A program made the translations under genes and the position numbers. Positions 10,249 through 21,114 of a stretch of 64,000 nt of DNA are shown piece after piece. Source of the stretch: Actinacidiphila rubida (lineage in GTDB: Bacteria > Actinomycetota > Actinomycetes > Streptomycetales > Streptomycetaceae); the NCBI RefSeq assembly GCF_900110255.1, contig NZ_FODD01000030.1:1-64000 (forward strand), given 5' to 3'. The notes under the pieces were generated by a model. That model worked only from the letters and a program-made list of their open reading frames with translations, made no database searches and was not told the origin of the DNA. Positions within the stretch are counted from its first letter, which is position 1. Every line of letters starts with the position of its first letter.

Positions 10249-11652
10249 GTGAAACGCCTTCTCGCCCGCCCCCGCCTGCCGCGCCCGAGGCTCCGCCCGG
10301 CCGCCGCGGTGCTGACCGCGGTGGCCGCGCTGCTGCTGCCGCTCACGGCGACGCAGTCCGCGCACGCGGCCACGACCACCTGCGACCCGCAGGGCACCAT
10401 CTCCGCCGGGGACTACACGATCCAGGCGAACGAGTGGAACTCCACGGCCCAGCAGTGCGTCACGTACAACGGAGCCACCGCGTGGTCGCTGGACACGGCG
10501 AACTTCGGCCTGCCGACGAGCGGCGCGCCGGCCACGTACCCGTCGATCTACAAGGGTTGCCACTGGGGCGCCTGTACCCCGAACAGCGGACTGCCCATCC
10601 AGATCAGCCGGTTGGGCAGCGCCACCAGCTCCTGGAGCACCACTCAGGTCGGTTCTGGGGCCTACGACGTGGCGTACGACCTGTGGATCAACTCCACGCC
10701 GACGACGACCGGCCAGCCGGACGGCACCGAGATCATGATCTGGCTCAACAGCCGTGGCGGAGTGCAGCCGTTCGGCGGCAAGACGGGCACCTCGTCGGCG
10801 GCCGGGCACAACTGGGATGTCTGGACCGGTAACCAGACCTCCTGGAAGATCATCTCCTACGTCCTGCAGGGTGGCGCCACCTCGGTCAACGGGCTCGACG
10901 TGAAGGCGCTCATCGACGACGCGGTGGGCCGCGGGTCGGTGAACACCGCGCACTACCTGATCGACGCCGAGGCCGGGTTCGAGGTCTGGCAGGGCGGTCA
11001 GGGGCTGGGCACCAACAGCTTCTCGTTCAGCGCCTCGACGGGCGGCGGGAACACGGGCGGCGACACGCAGGCGCCGTCGGTGCCCGGCACGCCGACGGTC
11101 TCCGGCACGACCGCGTCCTCGGTCTCCCTGGCATGGGCGCCGTCCACGGACAACGTCGGCGTCACCGGCTATGACGTGTACCGGGGCGGCCAGTTGGCCG
11201 GATCGGTCACCGGTACGTCCTTCACCGACACCGGCCTGAGCGCCTCGACGGCCTACGCCTACACGGTCAAGGCGCACGACGCGGCGGGCAACGTCTCGGC
11301 GGCCTCGCCGGCCGTCACCGCCACCACGGCCTCCGGCGGTGGCAACCCGCCGCCCGGTGGAGGGTGTTCGGCCACGTACGCGGTGAGCAACGACTGGGGC
11401 AGTGGATTCACCGCGAACGTGACCGTGACCAGCGGTGGTTCGCCGATCCACGGCTGGACGGTCGGCTGGACGTACCCGGGCGGCCAGAAGATCACCAACG
11501 CGTGGAACGCCACCGTCACGCAGTCGGGCGCGTCGGTGACCGCCGCCAACGCCTCGTACAACGGGTCCCTCGGGGCCTCGGCGAGCACCAGCTTCGGGTT
11601 CCAGGGCACGGGTTCGGGCGCGGTCCCGACCCTGACCTGCACCGCGAGCTGA
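10249..11652 (+). CDS. Secreted GH12 endoglucanase with FN3 and CBM2
   Basis: 467 residues. A Sec signal peptide (residues 1-38, ending SAHA) is followed by a GH12 domain (about 40-260), an FN3 domain (about 275-355) and a C-terminal CBM2 cellulose-binding domain (about 365-467, with CSATYAVSNDWGSGF at its start). The GH12 nucleophile glutamate lies in GTEIMIWLN and the acid/base glutamate in AEAGFEVWQGG. It should cleave beta-1,4-glucan or xyloglucan outside the cell. A perfect CebR box upstream indicates induction by cello-oligosaccharides, and a strong hairpin follows the stop. Confidence 0.93.
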   Translation: MKRLLARPRLPRPRLRPAAAVLTAVAALLLPLTATQSAHAATTTCDPQGTISAGDYTIQANEWNSTAQQCVTYNGATAWSLDTANFGLPTSGAPATYPSIYKGCHWGACTPNSGLPIQISRLGSATSSWSTTQVGSGAYDVAYDLWINSTPTTTGQPDGTEIMIWLNSRGGVQPFGGKTGTSSAAGHNWDVWTGNQTSWKIISYVLQGGATSVNGLDVKALIDDAVGRGSVNTAHYLIDAEAGFEVWQGGQGLGTNSFSFSASTGGGNTGGDTQAPSVPGTPTVSGTTASSVSLAWAPSTDNVGVTGYDVYRGGQLAGSVTGTSFTDTGLSASTAYAYTVKAHDAAGNVSAASPAVTATTASGGGNPPPGGGCSATYAVSNDWGSGFTANVTVTSGGSPIHGWTVGWTYPGGQKITNAWNATVTQSGASVTAANASYNGSLGASASTSFGFQGTGSGAVPTLTCTAS

Positions 11653-11671
11653 CCGGACCGCTGAGAGCGCC

Positions 11672-11710
11672 GGCCCGGCCGGCGGGGGTGCGACCCCCGT
11701 CCGCCGGGCC
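11672..11710 (+). terminator. Terminator hairpin after the GH12 gene
   Basis: Outer arms GGCCCGG (11672-11678) and CCGGGCC (11704-11710) enclose inner arms CGGGGGT and ACCCCCG around a GCG loop. It lies 20 bases after the stop codon and lacks a U-tract. Confidence 0.65.
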
Positions 11711-11800
11711 CGCGTGCGTTCCGTCCCGGGCCTCTCGACGGTGCGGGGAGCCGGTGAAAATCTCTGGCGCGGGGCGCGTCGTGCCTGCCAGGCTGTGATC

Positions 11801-12562
11801 ATGACGCGATCCTTCGACGAACTCGTGGCCGAGGCGGACTCCGTGTCGGTGGACGGCTGGGACTTCTCCTGGCTGGACGGCCGCGCGTCCGAGCAGCGGC
11901 CTTCCTGGGGCTACCAGCGCTCGCTGGGGGAGCGGCTCGCGGGCGTGTCCGCGGCGCTGGACGTGCAGACCGGCGGCGGCGAGGTGCTCGCCGGGGTGCC
12001 CGCGCTGCCGCCGCTGATGGCGGCCACCGAGTCCTGGCCGCCGAACCTGGCCAAGGCGACGCGGCTGCTGCACCCCAGGGGCGCCGTGGTGGTCGCGGAT
12101 CCGGACGAGCCGCCGCTGCCGTTCGGCGACGAGGCGTTCGACCTGGTGAGCAGCCGCCACCCGGTGACGGTGTGGTGGGACGAGATCGCCCGGGTGCTGC
12201 GGCCCGGGGGCACGTACTTCGCCCAGCACGTCGGCCCGGCCAGTTGCGTGGAGATCGTCGAGTACTTCCTCGGCCCGCAGCCGGGCGCGGCGAGGAACGC
12301 CCGCCACCCCGACCACGAGCGGGCCGGTGCCGAGGCCGCCGGCCTGGAGATCGCGGACCTGCGGACCGAGTCCCTGCGGACGGAGTTCCTGGACATCGGC
12401 GCGGTGGTGTACTTCCTGCGCAAGGTGATCTGGATGGTTCCGGGCTTCACCGTGGCCGAGTACCGCGAGCGCCTGCACGCCATGCACGAACTCATCGAGT
12501 CCGAGGGGGCGTTCGTGACCTACTCGACGCGGACCCTGTTCGAGGCCCGCAAGCCCCGCTGA
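11801..12562 (+). CDS. SAM-dependent methyltransferase
   Basis: A 253-residue class I methyltransferase-like protein. The AdoMet region is recognisable by VLDVQTGGGEVL-like sequence near residue 50-65 (ALDVQTGGGEVLAG), the acidic DPDEPPLPFGDEAFDLVSSRH stretch, and the RVLRPGGTYFAQHVG strand typical of the UbiE/Methyltransf_11 group. The substrate is unknown. The ATG at 11801 has no clear ribosome site, so a leaderless transcript is possible. It is convergent with the TetR gene and is not in an operon. Confidence 0.82.
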   Translation: MTRSFDELVAEADSVSVDGWDFSWLDGRASEQRPSWGYQRSLGERLAGVSAALDVQTGGGEVLAGVPALPPLMAATESWPPNLAKATRLLHPRGAVVVADPDEPPLPFGDEAFDLVSSRHPVTVWWDEIARVLRPGGTYFAQHVGPASCVEIVEYFLGPQPGAARNARHPDHERAGAEAAGLEIADLRTESLRTEFLDIGAVVYFLRKVIWMVPGFTVAEYRERLHAMHELIESEGAFVTYSTRTLFEARKPR

Positions 12563-12614
12563 ACCCGGGCCCCAACCGTGGGCACCGCCGGGGCCGTTCG
12601 CCCGCCGTGCCGGA

Positions 12615-13274
12615 TCAGCCGGCCGGCGGGCTGTAGTACGACAGGAACATGTCGACGCCGTCCACGATCAGCCGGTCGGCGAACGCGTCGTCCACCGCGG
12701 TGCCGTAGGCGTGGAACACCAGGTGCGGGAAGACCAGCAGCGAGTACAGCTGGATGATCGCCACCTCCGGGTCGGGGATGGCGAGGCGCCCGGTCGCCGT
12801 CAGCTTCTCCAGCGCGTCGCGCGCCTCGGGATGGTGCAGTTCGGGTCCGCCACGCCGCCAGGCCTGCTCCAGTTCGGGCACGCGGTGCGCCTCGCGGGCG
12901 ATCAGGGTGCGCAGCGCCAGCACGTCGGGGTTCGAGCGGATCTCGCGCACCCAGGCGTGGGCGGCCTCGGTGAAGGCGGCGCGCAGATCGTCGCTCTCGG
13001 CCAGCCGTTCCATGGCGCCGGCCAGGGTGTCGCCCAGCGGTGCGTCCAGAGCCCCCTTGATGACCTCGACGAACAGCGACTGCTTGGTGCCGAAGTGGTT
13101 GTAGACGGTCACCTTCGAGACGCCGGCCTCGGCCGCGATCTGGTCCACGCTCGCGTCGAAGCCGTCCCGCAGGAACCGGGTGCGGGCCGCGGCCAGGATC
13201 GCCTCGCGCTTGCGCTCGGCCCTGGGGCCGGCGGGGACGTGCCGCTCGCCGGCGGGTGCGGTGTCGTCGTTCAC
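12615..13274 (-). CDS. TetR-family repressor
   Basis: About 219 residues. The N-terminal helix-turn-helix is FDASVDQIAAEAGVSKVTVYNHFGTK, followed by an all-helical ligand domain. It lies divergent from an MFS exporter 72 bases away, the classic layout for a repressor of an efflux pump released by the pump's substrate. The GTG at 13274 is chosen; a TTG at 13292 is an alternative. Neither has a clear ribosome site. The C-terminus ends AVDDAFADRLIVDGVDMFLSYY, typical for the AcrR-like group. Confidence 0.88.
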   Translation of the reverse strand: MNDDTAPAGERHVPAGPRAERKREAILAAARTRFLRDGFDASVDQIAAEAGVSKVTVYNHFGTKQSLFVEVIKGALDAPLGDTLAGAMERLAESDDLRAAFTEAAHAWVREIRSNPDVLALRTLIAREAHRVPELEQAWRRGGPELHHPEARDALEKLTATGRLAIPDPEVAIIQLYSLLVFPHLVFHAYGTAVDDAFADRLIVDGVDMFLSYYSPPAG

Positions 13275-13298
13275 GTGCGGCAGTCTAGTCAACCGACC

Positions 13299-13338
13299 TG
13301 AACTGAACCGTTGAGTTCATCTGTACTGTGCCGTACAG
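13299..13338. promoter_or_regulatory. Paired operators between TetR and MFS genes
   Basis: Two inverted repeats lie in the divergent promoter region: TGAACT (13299-13304) with AGTTCA (13314-13319), and CTGTAC (13321-13326) with GTACAG (13333-13338). They are likely TetR binding sites. The second ends 7 bases before the MFS ATG, so repressor binding there would block a leaderless transcript. Confidence 0.55.
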
Positions 13339-13345
13339 TTCAGTT

Positions 13346-14788
13346 ATGACCGACTCCACGCTCAGCACGAGCCCCGTACCGCAACGCGACAGGCCGCCCG
13401 GCCGGTACCGCTGGGCCGCGCTCACCGTGCTCTGCCTGGCCCAGTTCATGCTGGTCCTGGACGTGACCGTGGTGAACGTGGCGCTGCCCGACATCGGCGC
13501 CGACCTGCACCTCGGCCGCACCGCCCTGACCTGGGTCGTCACCTCCTACACGCTGGCCTTCGGCGGCCTGATGCTGCTCGGCGGGCGCCTGGCGGACGCC
13601 CTCGGCGCGCGCCGCACCTTCGTCGCCGGCCTCGTGCTCTTCACCGGCGCGTCGCTGACCGCGGGACTCGCCGGCAGCGCCGGCACCCTGCTGACCGCCC
13701 GCGTCGCCCAGGGTGTGGGCGCCGCCCTGCTGTCCCCGTCCGCCCTGTCCCTGGTCACCTCGACCTTCGAGGGACCGCAGCGGCAGCGCGCGCTCGGGGT
13801 CTGGGCCGCCATCGGCGGCGCCGGCTCGGCCGCGGGAGTGCTGCTCGGCGGGCTGCTGACCAGCGGCCCCGGCTGGAACTGGATCTTCTACGTCAACGTC
13901 CCGGTGGGCGTGCTGGTACTGGCCCTGCTGCCGTCCCTGGTCGCGGCCGTGCCTCCGCGGCCCGCCCGCCTCGATCTGCCTGGCGCCGTCCTCGTCACCG
14001 GCGGCACCGCGGCGCTCATCAAGGGCCTGGTCGCGGCCGGCGACGGGGGATGGGCCTCGGCGGGGGCGCTGGTCCCGCTCGGCCTCGCCGTCGTCCTCTA
14101 CGCGGCCTTCGCCCTCACCGAGCGGGCGTCGAGGGCGCCGCTCATCGACGTGCGGCTGCTCACCCGCCGGCCGGTGGTGGCCGGCGCGTTCCTGATCCTG
14201 GTCGCGACCGGACTGCTCATCGCGGCGTTCTTCCTCAGCTCGGTGCATCTCCAGCGCGACCGCGGATACAGCGCGCTCGGCACCGGCCTGGCGTTCCTGC
14301 CGGTCGCCGTCGCGACCGCCGCCGGGGCGCACCTCGCCGGGCGCCTCCTGGGCGCTGTGGGCGCCCGGTCGGTGGCCGCGGCCGGGATGGCCGTCACGGC
14401 CGCCGGGCTGATCCCGCTGGCCCGGACGAACGCGGGCACCGGGGTCTGGTCCACCGTCGTGCCGTCGCTCTCGGTGGCGGCGTTCGGAATCGGCGCGGTC
14501 TTCGTCACCGCGTTCACCATCGGGCTCGCGCTGGTGCCCGCCCACGAGTCGGGGCTGGCCTCAGGCGCCCTCAACACCTTCCACGAGGTGGGTGGTTCGA
14601 TCGGTGTCGCCGTCGTCTCCACCATCGCGGCGAGCGGAATCGAGCACGGCGTGCCGGCCGGCTACGCCCACGCCTATGCGGCCTGCGCGGGGGCGGCGGC
14701 GGGCGCCGCCCTCATCGCGCTGGTCCTCGTCCCGCGCGGCCGGGTGCCCGCCGCAGGAGGAGGGCACGGGGGTCCGCACGGCCACTGA
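13346..14788 (+). CDS. MFS drug exporter, DHA2 family
   Basis: 480 residues with 14 predicted transmembrane helices. The family hallmark LVLDVTVVNVALPDIG is in helix 1, GGRLADALGARR in the first loop, and a motif-C-like GAAGSAAGVLLGGLL pattern in helix 5. It should export a toxic small molecule by proton antiport, controlled by the adjacent TetR. The ATG at 13346 is preferred over the GTG at 13328, because the latter overlaps the operator. No ribosome site is visible, so translation of a leaderless mRNA is likely. Confidence 0.9.
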   Translation: MTDSTLSTSPVPQRDRPPGRYRWAALTVLCLAQFMLVLDVTVVNVALPDIGADLHLGRTALTWVVTSYTLAFGGLMLLGGRLADALGARRTFVAGLVLFTGASLTAGLAGSAGTLLTARVAQGVGAALLSPSALSLVTSTFEGPQRQRALGVWAAIGGAGSAAGVLLGGLLTSGPGWNWIFYVNVPVGVLVLALLPSLVAAVPPRPARLDLPGAVLVTGGTAALIKGLVAAGDGGWASAGALVPLGLAVVLYAAFALTERASRAPLIDVRLLTRRPVVAGAFLILVATGLLIAAFFLSSVHLQRDRGYSALGTGLAFLPVAVATAAGAHLAGRLLGAVGARSVAAAGMAVTAAGLIPLARTNAGTGVWSTVVPSLSVAAFGIGAVFVTAFTIGLALVPAHESGLASGALNTFHEVGGSIGVAVVSTIAASGIEHGVPAGYAHAYAACAGAAAGAALIALVLVPRGRVPAAGGGHGGPHGH

Positions 14789-15053
14789 GCGGACGGGGGC
14801 GCCGGCGGCGGGACCTCGCGGCACCTGCGAGGACTGCCGGCCGCTCGCCCTGGACGCCGCCTCCGCCGCCCTCGCCGTCGACGCCGGCGGCCCGCCGTCT
14901 CCGGTGGGCCGGGGAACGCCCGACCTCGCCGAGCGGGCTGACCGCACGGCCCTCCGGGATGCAAGATGACAGCGACAGCCCGGGCGGGCGCCACCGCTCC
15001 CGTCGGACTGCGAGGAACTCGTGGTGCCCGACGTCATGTCAGGAGGCCACGAG

Positions 15054-15088
15054 CCGCGGCCCCGCTGCCGGGAACGGCGGGGCCGCGG
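15054..15088. terminator. Bidirectional hairpin between convergent genes
   Basis: CCGCGGCCCCGC (15054-15065) pairs perfectly with GCGGGGCCGCGG (15077-15088) around an 11-base loop. It sits between the MFS gene and the convergent secreted-enzyme gene. The rest of the 420-base gap (14789-15210) shows no gene. Confidence 0.65.
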
Positions 15089-15210
15089 TCATGTGCGGAG
15101 GGCCCGGCCGGTCGGCGATCGGGCCGGACCCCCCTGGGGGCCGCCGCCCCGCGGTGCGCGACGGCGACCCCCGGTTCAGCCGCGGGCCGTGCCCGCGGCC
15201 GTCGTGCGGC

Positions 15211-17502
<2,292 letters not shown>

Positions 17503-17685
17503 CTGCAGCTCCACGGGTGTGATGCCGCTGTCGCGCGGGCGCGCCGCCGCCCGGCGGGCGGCGGCGTCACGGCAGCGGCTGGGGGGAGGCTCCGCGCACG
17601 GACCGCGCCGGAAGCGCCGGTACGCCGGTGCGCCGTGTGATCACCGCGAGGGGTGCGAACGGCGCGGACTGTGCGGGGAGTTGAT

Positions 17686-17703
17686 CGGGAGAGCGCTCTC
17701 CCG
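17686..17703. promoter_or_regulatory. LacI-type palindromic operator
   Basis: CGGGAGAGCGCTCTCCCG is a perfect 18-base palindrome with a central CG, as in LacI/GalR-family operators. It resembles the CebR box in the GAGCGCTC centre but differs outside it (GAGAGCGCTCTC versus GGGAGCGCTCCC), so a different or relaxed repressor is likely. It lies in the 380-base region upstream of the beta-helix enzyme, which otherwise holds nothing I can name. Confidence 0.65.
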
Positions 17704-17883
17704 GGGAGTTTGGCCGTATCGCCTGAGCACTGTCAATCCCTGTGCGTACGCTGTCCGTTGGGGAACGCGTGTGCGCGGTGACCGACTTCGGGCCCCGCGC
17801 CGAACCGTCCGGCTCGGCCGTCCGTTCGAGGGCGCTGGGGAGAAACGCGCCCGAGTCCGGCCGCGACGCCGTAGTCTCGTGGC

Positions 17884-18168
17884 GTGAGCAGAGGTGTTGA
17901 GGTGCTGCACTGTGCCCGGTGTGGCGAACTGGAGGCGCGTTTCCGGGACGCGGCCACGCCCAATCCGGGTGCGTTCCTCTACGGCTGGGCCACCCACCAC
18001 CTCGACGACCACGGCAGCGAACCCAAGCCCCGCGAGGACTGCGCCGAATGCCAGCGCTTCACCGTCAACGCGGTGGGCGTCCAGGCCCGCGTGTGGGAGC
18101 GGTGGGCGCGGACGCACTGGATGGCCTGCCGGCTCGCGCCCGAGTGGGAGTGGCAGAAGGGGCCGTGA
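17884..18168 (+). CDS. Small CxxC protein, 94 aa
   Basis: A 94-residue protein with two CxxC pairs, CARC (10-13) and CAEC (53-56), that could form one zinc site. The region between them has several His (WATHHLDDHG). The C-terminus is Trp-rich (VWERWARTHWMACRLAPEWEWQ). There is no signal peptide. The GTG at 17884 has no ribosome site; TAGTCT seven bases upstream could be the -10 of a leaderless promoter. I do not recognise the family. It is convergent with the dehydrogenase gene. Confidence 0.65.
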   Translation: MSRGVEVLHCARCGELEARFRDAATPNPGAFLYGWATHHLDDHGSEPKPREDCAECQRFTVNAVGVQARVWERWARTHWMACRLAPEWEWQKGP

Positions 18169-18222
18169 GGCGGGGGCGGCCGGGAGCCCGAGGGGCCGTG
18201 AGGCCGGCGCGGACCGGACGCC

Positions 18223-19284
18223 TCAGCGCTGCGGCTCGATGACGGTGATGCCGGAGGGGGAGCCGTCGCTCAGCGCGGCCAGCGCCGCGGGCGCCGCGTC
18301 GAGCGCGATCACCTCGCCCAGCAGCAGGTCGGGGCGCAGCACTCCGGCCGCGACCTGGCGCATCATCTCCGGGTACGCGTGCGCGGGCATGCCGTGGCTG
18401 CCCAGGAGTTCGAGTTCGAGGGCGACGACCCGGTCCATGGGCACGGCCGTCGCGCCGCCGGGGAGCAGGCCGACCTGGACGTGGCGGCCGCGGGACCGCA
18501 GCCCCGCCACCGAGGCCGCGCACGTCGCGGCCGAGCCGAGCGCGTCCAGCGACACGTGCGCGCCGCCCTCGGTGGCCTCGCGCACCGCGGCGGCCGTACC
18601 GCCCCCCGCCGTGCCGCCCTCCGCCCGGCCGGCGTCGAGGCACACCGCGGCGCCGAGTTCGGCGGCCCGCCGGAGCGCGGCCTCCGAGGTGTCCACCGCG
18701 ACGACCCGCGCGCCGGAGGCCACCGCGATCATCACCGCCGAGAGCCCGACCCCGCCGCAGCCGTGCACGGCGACCCACTCGCCCGGACGGACCCGGCCCT
18801 GCGCGACGACCGCGCGGTACGCGGTGGCGAACCGGCAGCCGAGCGCGGCGGCCGTCGTGTCGGCCATGCCGTCGGGGAGCCCGACGAGGTTGAGGTCCGC
18901 CCGGTGGATCGCCACGTACTGCGCGAACGAGCCCCAGTGCGTGAAGCCCGGCTGCTGCTGACGCTCGCACACCTGCTGGTCGCCGCGGGCGCAGGCCGGG
19001 CAGCGGCCACAGGCGCACACGAACGGCACGGTCACCCGGGCGCCCGGCGCCCACCGCGTCACGCCGGGCCCCACGGCCTCGACGACGCCGGCCAGCTCGT
19101 GGCCCGGCACGTGCGGCAGGGTCACGTCCGCGTCGTGCCCCATCCAGCCGTGCCAGTCGCTGCGGCACAGCCCCGTCGCCTCGACCCGCACGACCGCGCC
19201 CTCGCGCGGCGGCACCGGGTCGGGCACCTCGCGCACCCGCGCCGGACCGCCGAACTCCTCGAACACCACGGCCCGCACGGGCAC
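18223..19284 (-). CDS. Zinc-dependent alcohol dehydrogenase (MDR family)
   Basis: A 353-residue medium-chain dehydrogenase. Catalytic-zinc ligands are the Cys in GLCRSDWHG and the His/Glu of GHELAGVV. The structural-zinc loop is CACGRCPACARGDQQVC (four Cys). The Rossmann motif is VHGCGGVGLSAV. It should oxidise an alcohol or reduce an aldehyde with NAD(P). The GTG at 19284 has AAGGA upstream and opens VPVRAVVFEEFGGP, normal for the family. It appears to be a single gene, and its substrate cannot be read from the context. Confidence 0.88.
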   Translation of the reverse strand: MPVRAVVFEEFGGPARVREVPDPVPPREGAVVRVEATGLCRSDWHGWMGHDADVTLPHVPGHELAGVVEAVGPGVTRWAPGARVTVPFVCACGRCPACARGDQQVCERQQQPGFTHWGSFAQYVAIHRADLNLVGLPDGMADTTAAALGCRFATAYRAVVAQGRVRPGEWVAVHGCGGVGLSAVMIAVASGARVVAVDTSEAALRRAAELGAAVCLDAGRAEGGTAGGGTAAAVREATEGGAHVSLDALGSAATCAASVAGLRSRGRHVQVGLLPGGATAVPMDRVVALELELLGSHGMPAHAYPEMMRQVAAGVLRPDLLLGEVIALDAAPAALAALSDGSPSGITVIEPQR

Positions 19285-19467
19285 CTCCCGGATCCTTGCC
19301 CGGCGCCACCGCGACGCCGCCCCGCCATCCCTACCACCCCACCCCGTGAGCGCGCCGCCCCGGGTCATGCGACCGCGCGGCCGGCGAGGGAACGCGGCGG
19401 CCGCCCGGCCCCTCTTCCCCGGTGAGGGCCGTCGCAGCGGGCGGGGGCCGGAGCGAGGGAGGCGAGG

Positions 19468-20349
19468 ATGTCGCTCAGCCGCCGCGTGGTGCTGGCTGCG
19501 GTGGGGGGAAGCGTGCTGGCCGGATGTGCGGGACCGGGGCACCCGGCAGGGACGGGCACGGGGGCGCCGGCCACCCCGCCGGGACGGGCCGGCGCGTCCG
19601 CCGCACCCACCCGGGGCGCGGGAGCACGGCGGCACGCGATCGCCGAACTGCCCGTCACCCGGGCGGAGATCGTCGCGCGGTACGGCCATCGCAGGCCGCG
19701 CAGCTGGGGGTTCGACGCTCCTGGTGTGCTGCGCACCCTGCCGGCCGGCAGCCCCCGGACGGCGCTGACGTTCGACGCGTGCGGCGGCCGGGGCGGCAGC
19801 GGCTACGACCAGGAACTCGTCGCGGTGCTGCGCCGGTACCGGACCCCGGCCACGCTGTTCCTCAACTCCCGCTGGATCGACGCGAATCCGGCGGTCTTCC
19901 GGCAGCTCGCGGCCGATCCGCTGTTCGAGATCGGCAACCACGGCACCAGGCACCGGCCGCTGTCGGTCTCCGGGCGCTCCGCGTACGGCATCGCCGGCAC
20001 CCGCGACGCGGGCGAGGTCTTCGACGAGGTCGCGGGCAACCACCTCAAGCTGACCCGCTTGCTGGGCGCCCCGCCGCGGCACTTCCGGCCCGGCACCGCG
20101 TACTGCGACGACGTCGCCGCGCGGATCGTCGCCGACCTCGGCGAGCGGCCGGTGGCGTTCTCGGTCAACGGCGACGGCGGTGCCACCTTCACCCCGGCCG
20201 AGGTCCGCACCACCGTCGCGGCGGCGCCGCGCGGCGCGATCGTCATCTGCCACATGAACCACCCCGAGGGCGGCACCGCGGAGGGCATCGCCGCCGCCCT
20301 CCCCGGCATGCTCGCCGCCGGGCACCACTTCGCCCGCCTCTCCGGCTGA
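19468..20349 (+). CDS. Polysaccharide deacetylase lipoprotein (NodB-like)
   Basis: 293 residues. A lipoprotein signal peptide with lipobox LAGC (about residues 17-20) is followed by a short Gly/Ala/Pro linker and a NodB homology domain. Motif 1 is ALTFDACGG, where the second Asp of the usual TFDD is Ala, and motif 2 is NHGTRH. A later FRPGTAYCDD segment matches motif 3. Enzymes of this fold remove acetyl groups from glycans such as xylan or peptidoglycan. The start has GGGAGGCGAGG upstream. The changed motif 1 is typical for a subgroup with the TFDAC form. Confidence 0.85.
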   Translation: MSLSRRVVLAAVGGSVLAGCAGPGHPAGTGTGAPATPPGRAGASAAPTRGAGARRHAIAELPVTRAEIVARYGHRRPRSWGFDAPGVLRTLPAGSPRTALTFDACGGRGGSGYDQELVAVLRRYRTPATLFLNSRWIDANPAVFRQLAADPLFEIGNHGTRHRPLSVSGRSAYGIAGTRDAGEVFDEVAGNHLKLTRLLGAPPRHFRPGTAYCDDVAARIVADLGERPVAFSVNGDGGATFTPAEVRTTVAAAPRGAIVICHMNHPEGGTAEGIAAALPGMLAAGHHFARLSG

Positions 20350-20685
20350 CGGCCCCCGCAGCCGCGCCGGTCTCCGGCCGGACGGGGTCACGGCGAGAGC
20401 TGTGCCCAGGGCCCCCGCCGGACGAGGGGCCGGGTTCCGGCCGGGCAGCCGGGGCCTCCGGCCCGGCAGCGGGTGCCGGTCGGGGTGCCGGGTGCCCGGC
20501 GCCGCGGGTGTGGCGTGCGTGGGAGAGGGCTCGCTTTGGTGAAGGGGCCGCGGGGTCCGTCCCCGCGCACCCGCCGCCGGCGTTCGTGTGCGGCCCGACG
20601 GCTCCCCCCGCGGGCCGTTCGGCGGGCTTTCCGATCGTTCGGGGTGCGGCTCGTGCGGACCGCCCGCATACCGCGGCGGGCGCGG
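20350..20685. other. Gene-free spacer between convergent genes
   Basis: 336 bases rich in CCGG and GGGGCC words. I see no coding frame with family-like sequence, no long perfect hairpin and no operator. Confidence 0.5.
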
Positions 20686-21078
20686 CTACTTCAGGCGCAC
20701 CAGGACGCGGCCCGTGTTGGTCGCGTCCGTCTCGACGCGGAGGTAGAGCTTCTTGATGTGCTTCTGCGCGAGGAAGGCCAGCACGCGCTTCTTGAGCTGG
20801 CCGGTGCCCTTGCCGGGGATGATCTCGATGACGTCCTCGCCGGTGCGGGCCGCGCGGAAGAGGGTCTCGCGCAGCGCGAGGTCGATGTCGCGGTTGTTGC
20901 GGAAGATCGGGTGCAGGTCGAGCGTGATCAGGGCGATCGCCTCCGACGGGCCGGGTCCGGGCGGGGTCCGGTTGCAGCGTACGCCCCGCCCGGGGGCGTG
21001 CGCCCGGTCGTGCGGCCACCGGGGAACGGCCGGAGGCCGGGGACCCGCCTGACGGCGGATCCCCGGCCCGGGAGGCAC
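20686..21078 (-). CDS. Smr-domain protein
   Basis: Up to 130 residues; the recognisable part is a complete Smr domain of about 80 residues. It opens TLDLHPIFRNNRD (the LDxH motif) and contains the PGKGTGQLKKRVLAFL segment (the GxG loop). Smr domains act as small nucleases or nucleic-acid binders in mismatch repair and ribosome rescue. Family members of this size normally start just before the LDLH motif, and I found no ATG there, so the true start is uncertain; the upstream 50 residues may be untranslated. Confidence 0.75.
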   Translation of the reverse strand: MPPGPGIRRQAGPRPPAVPRWPHDRAHAPGRGVRCNRTPPGPGPSEAIALITLDLHPIFRNNRDIDLALRETLFRAARTGEDVIEIIPGKGTGQLKKRVLAFLAQKHIKKLYLRVETDATNTGRVLVRLK

Positions 21079-21114
21079 GGGAGGCCTCGGGAGTGAGGGC
21101 CCTCGCCCTCCGGC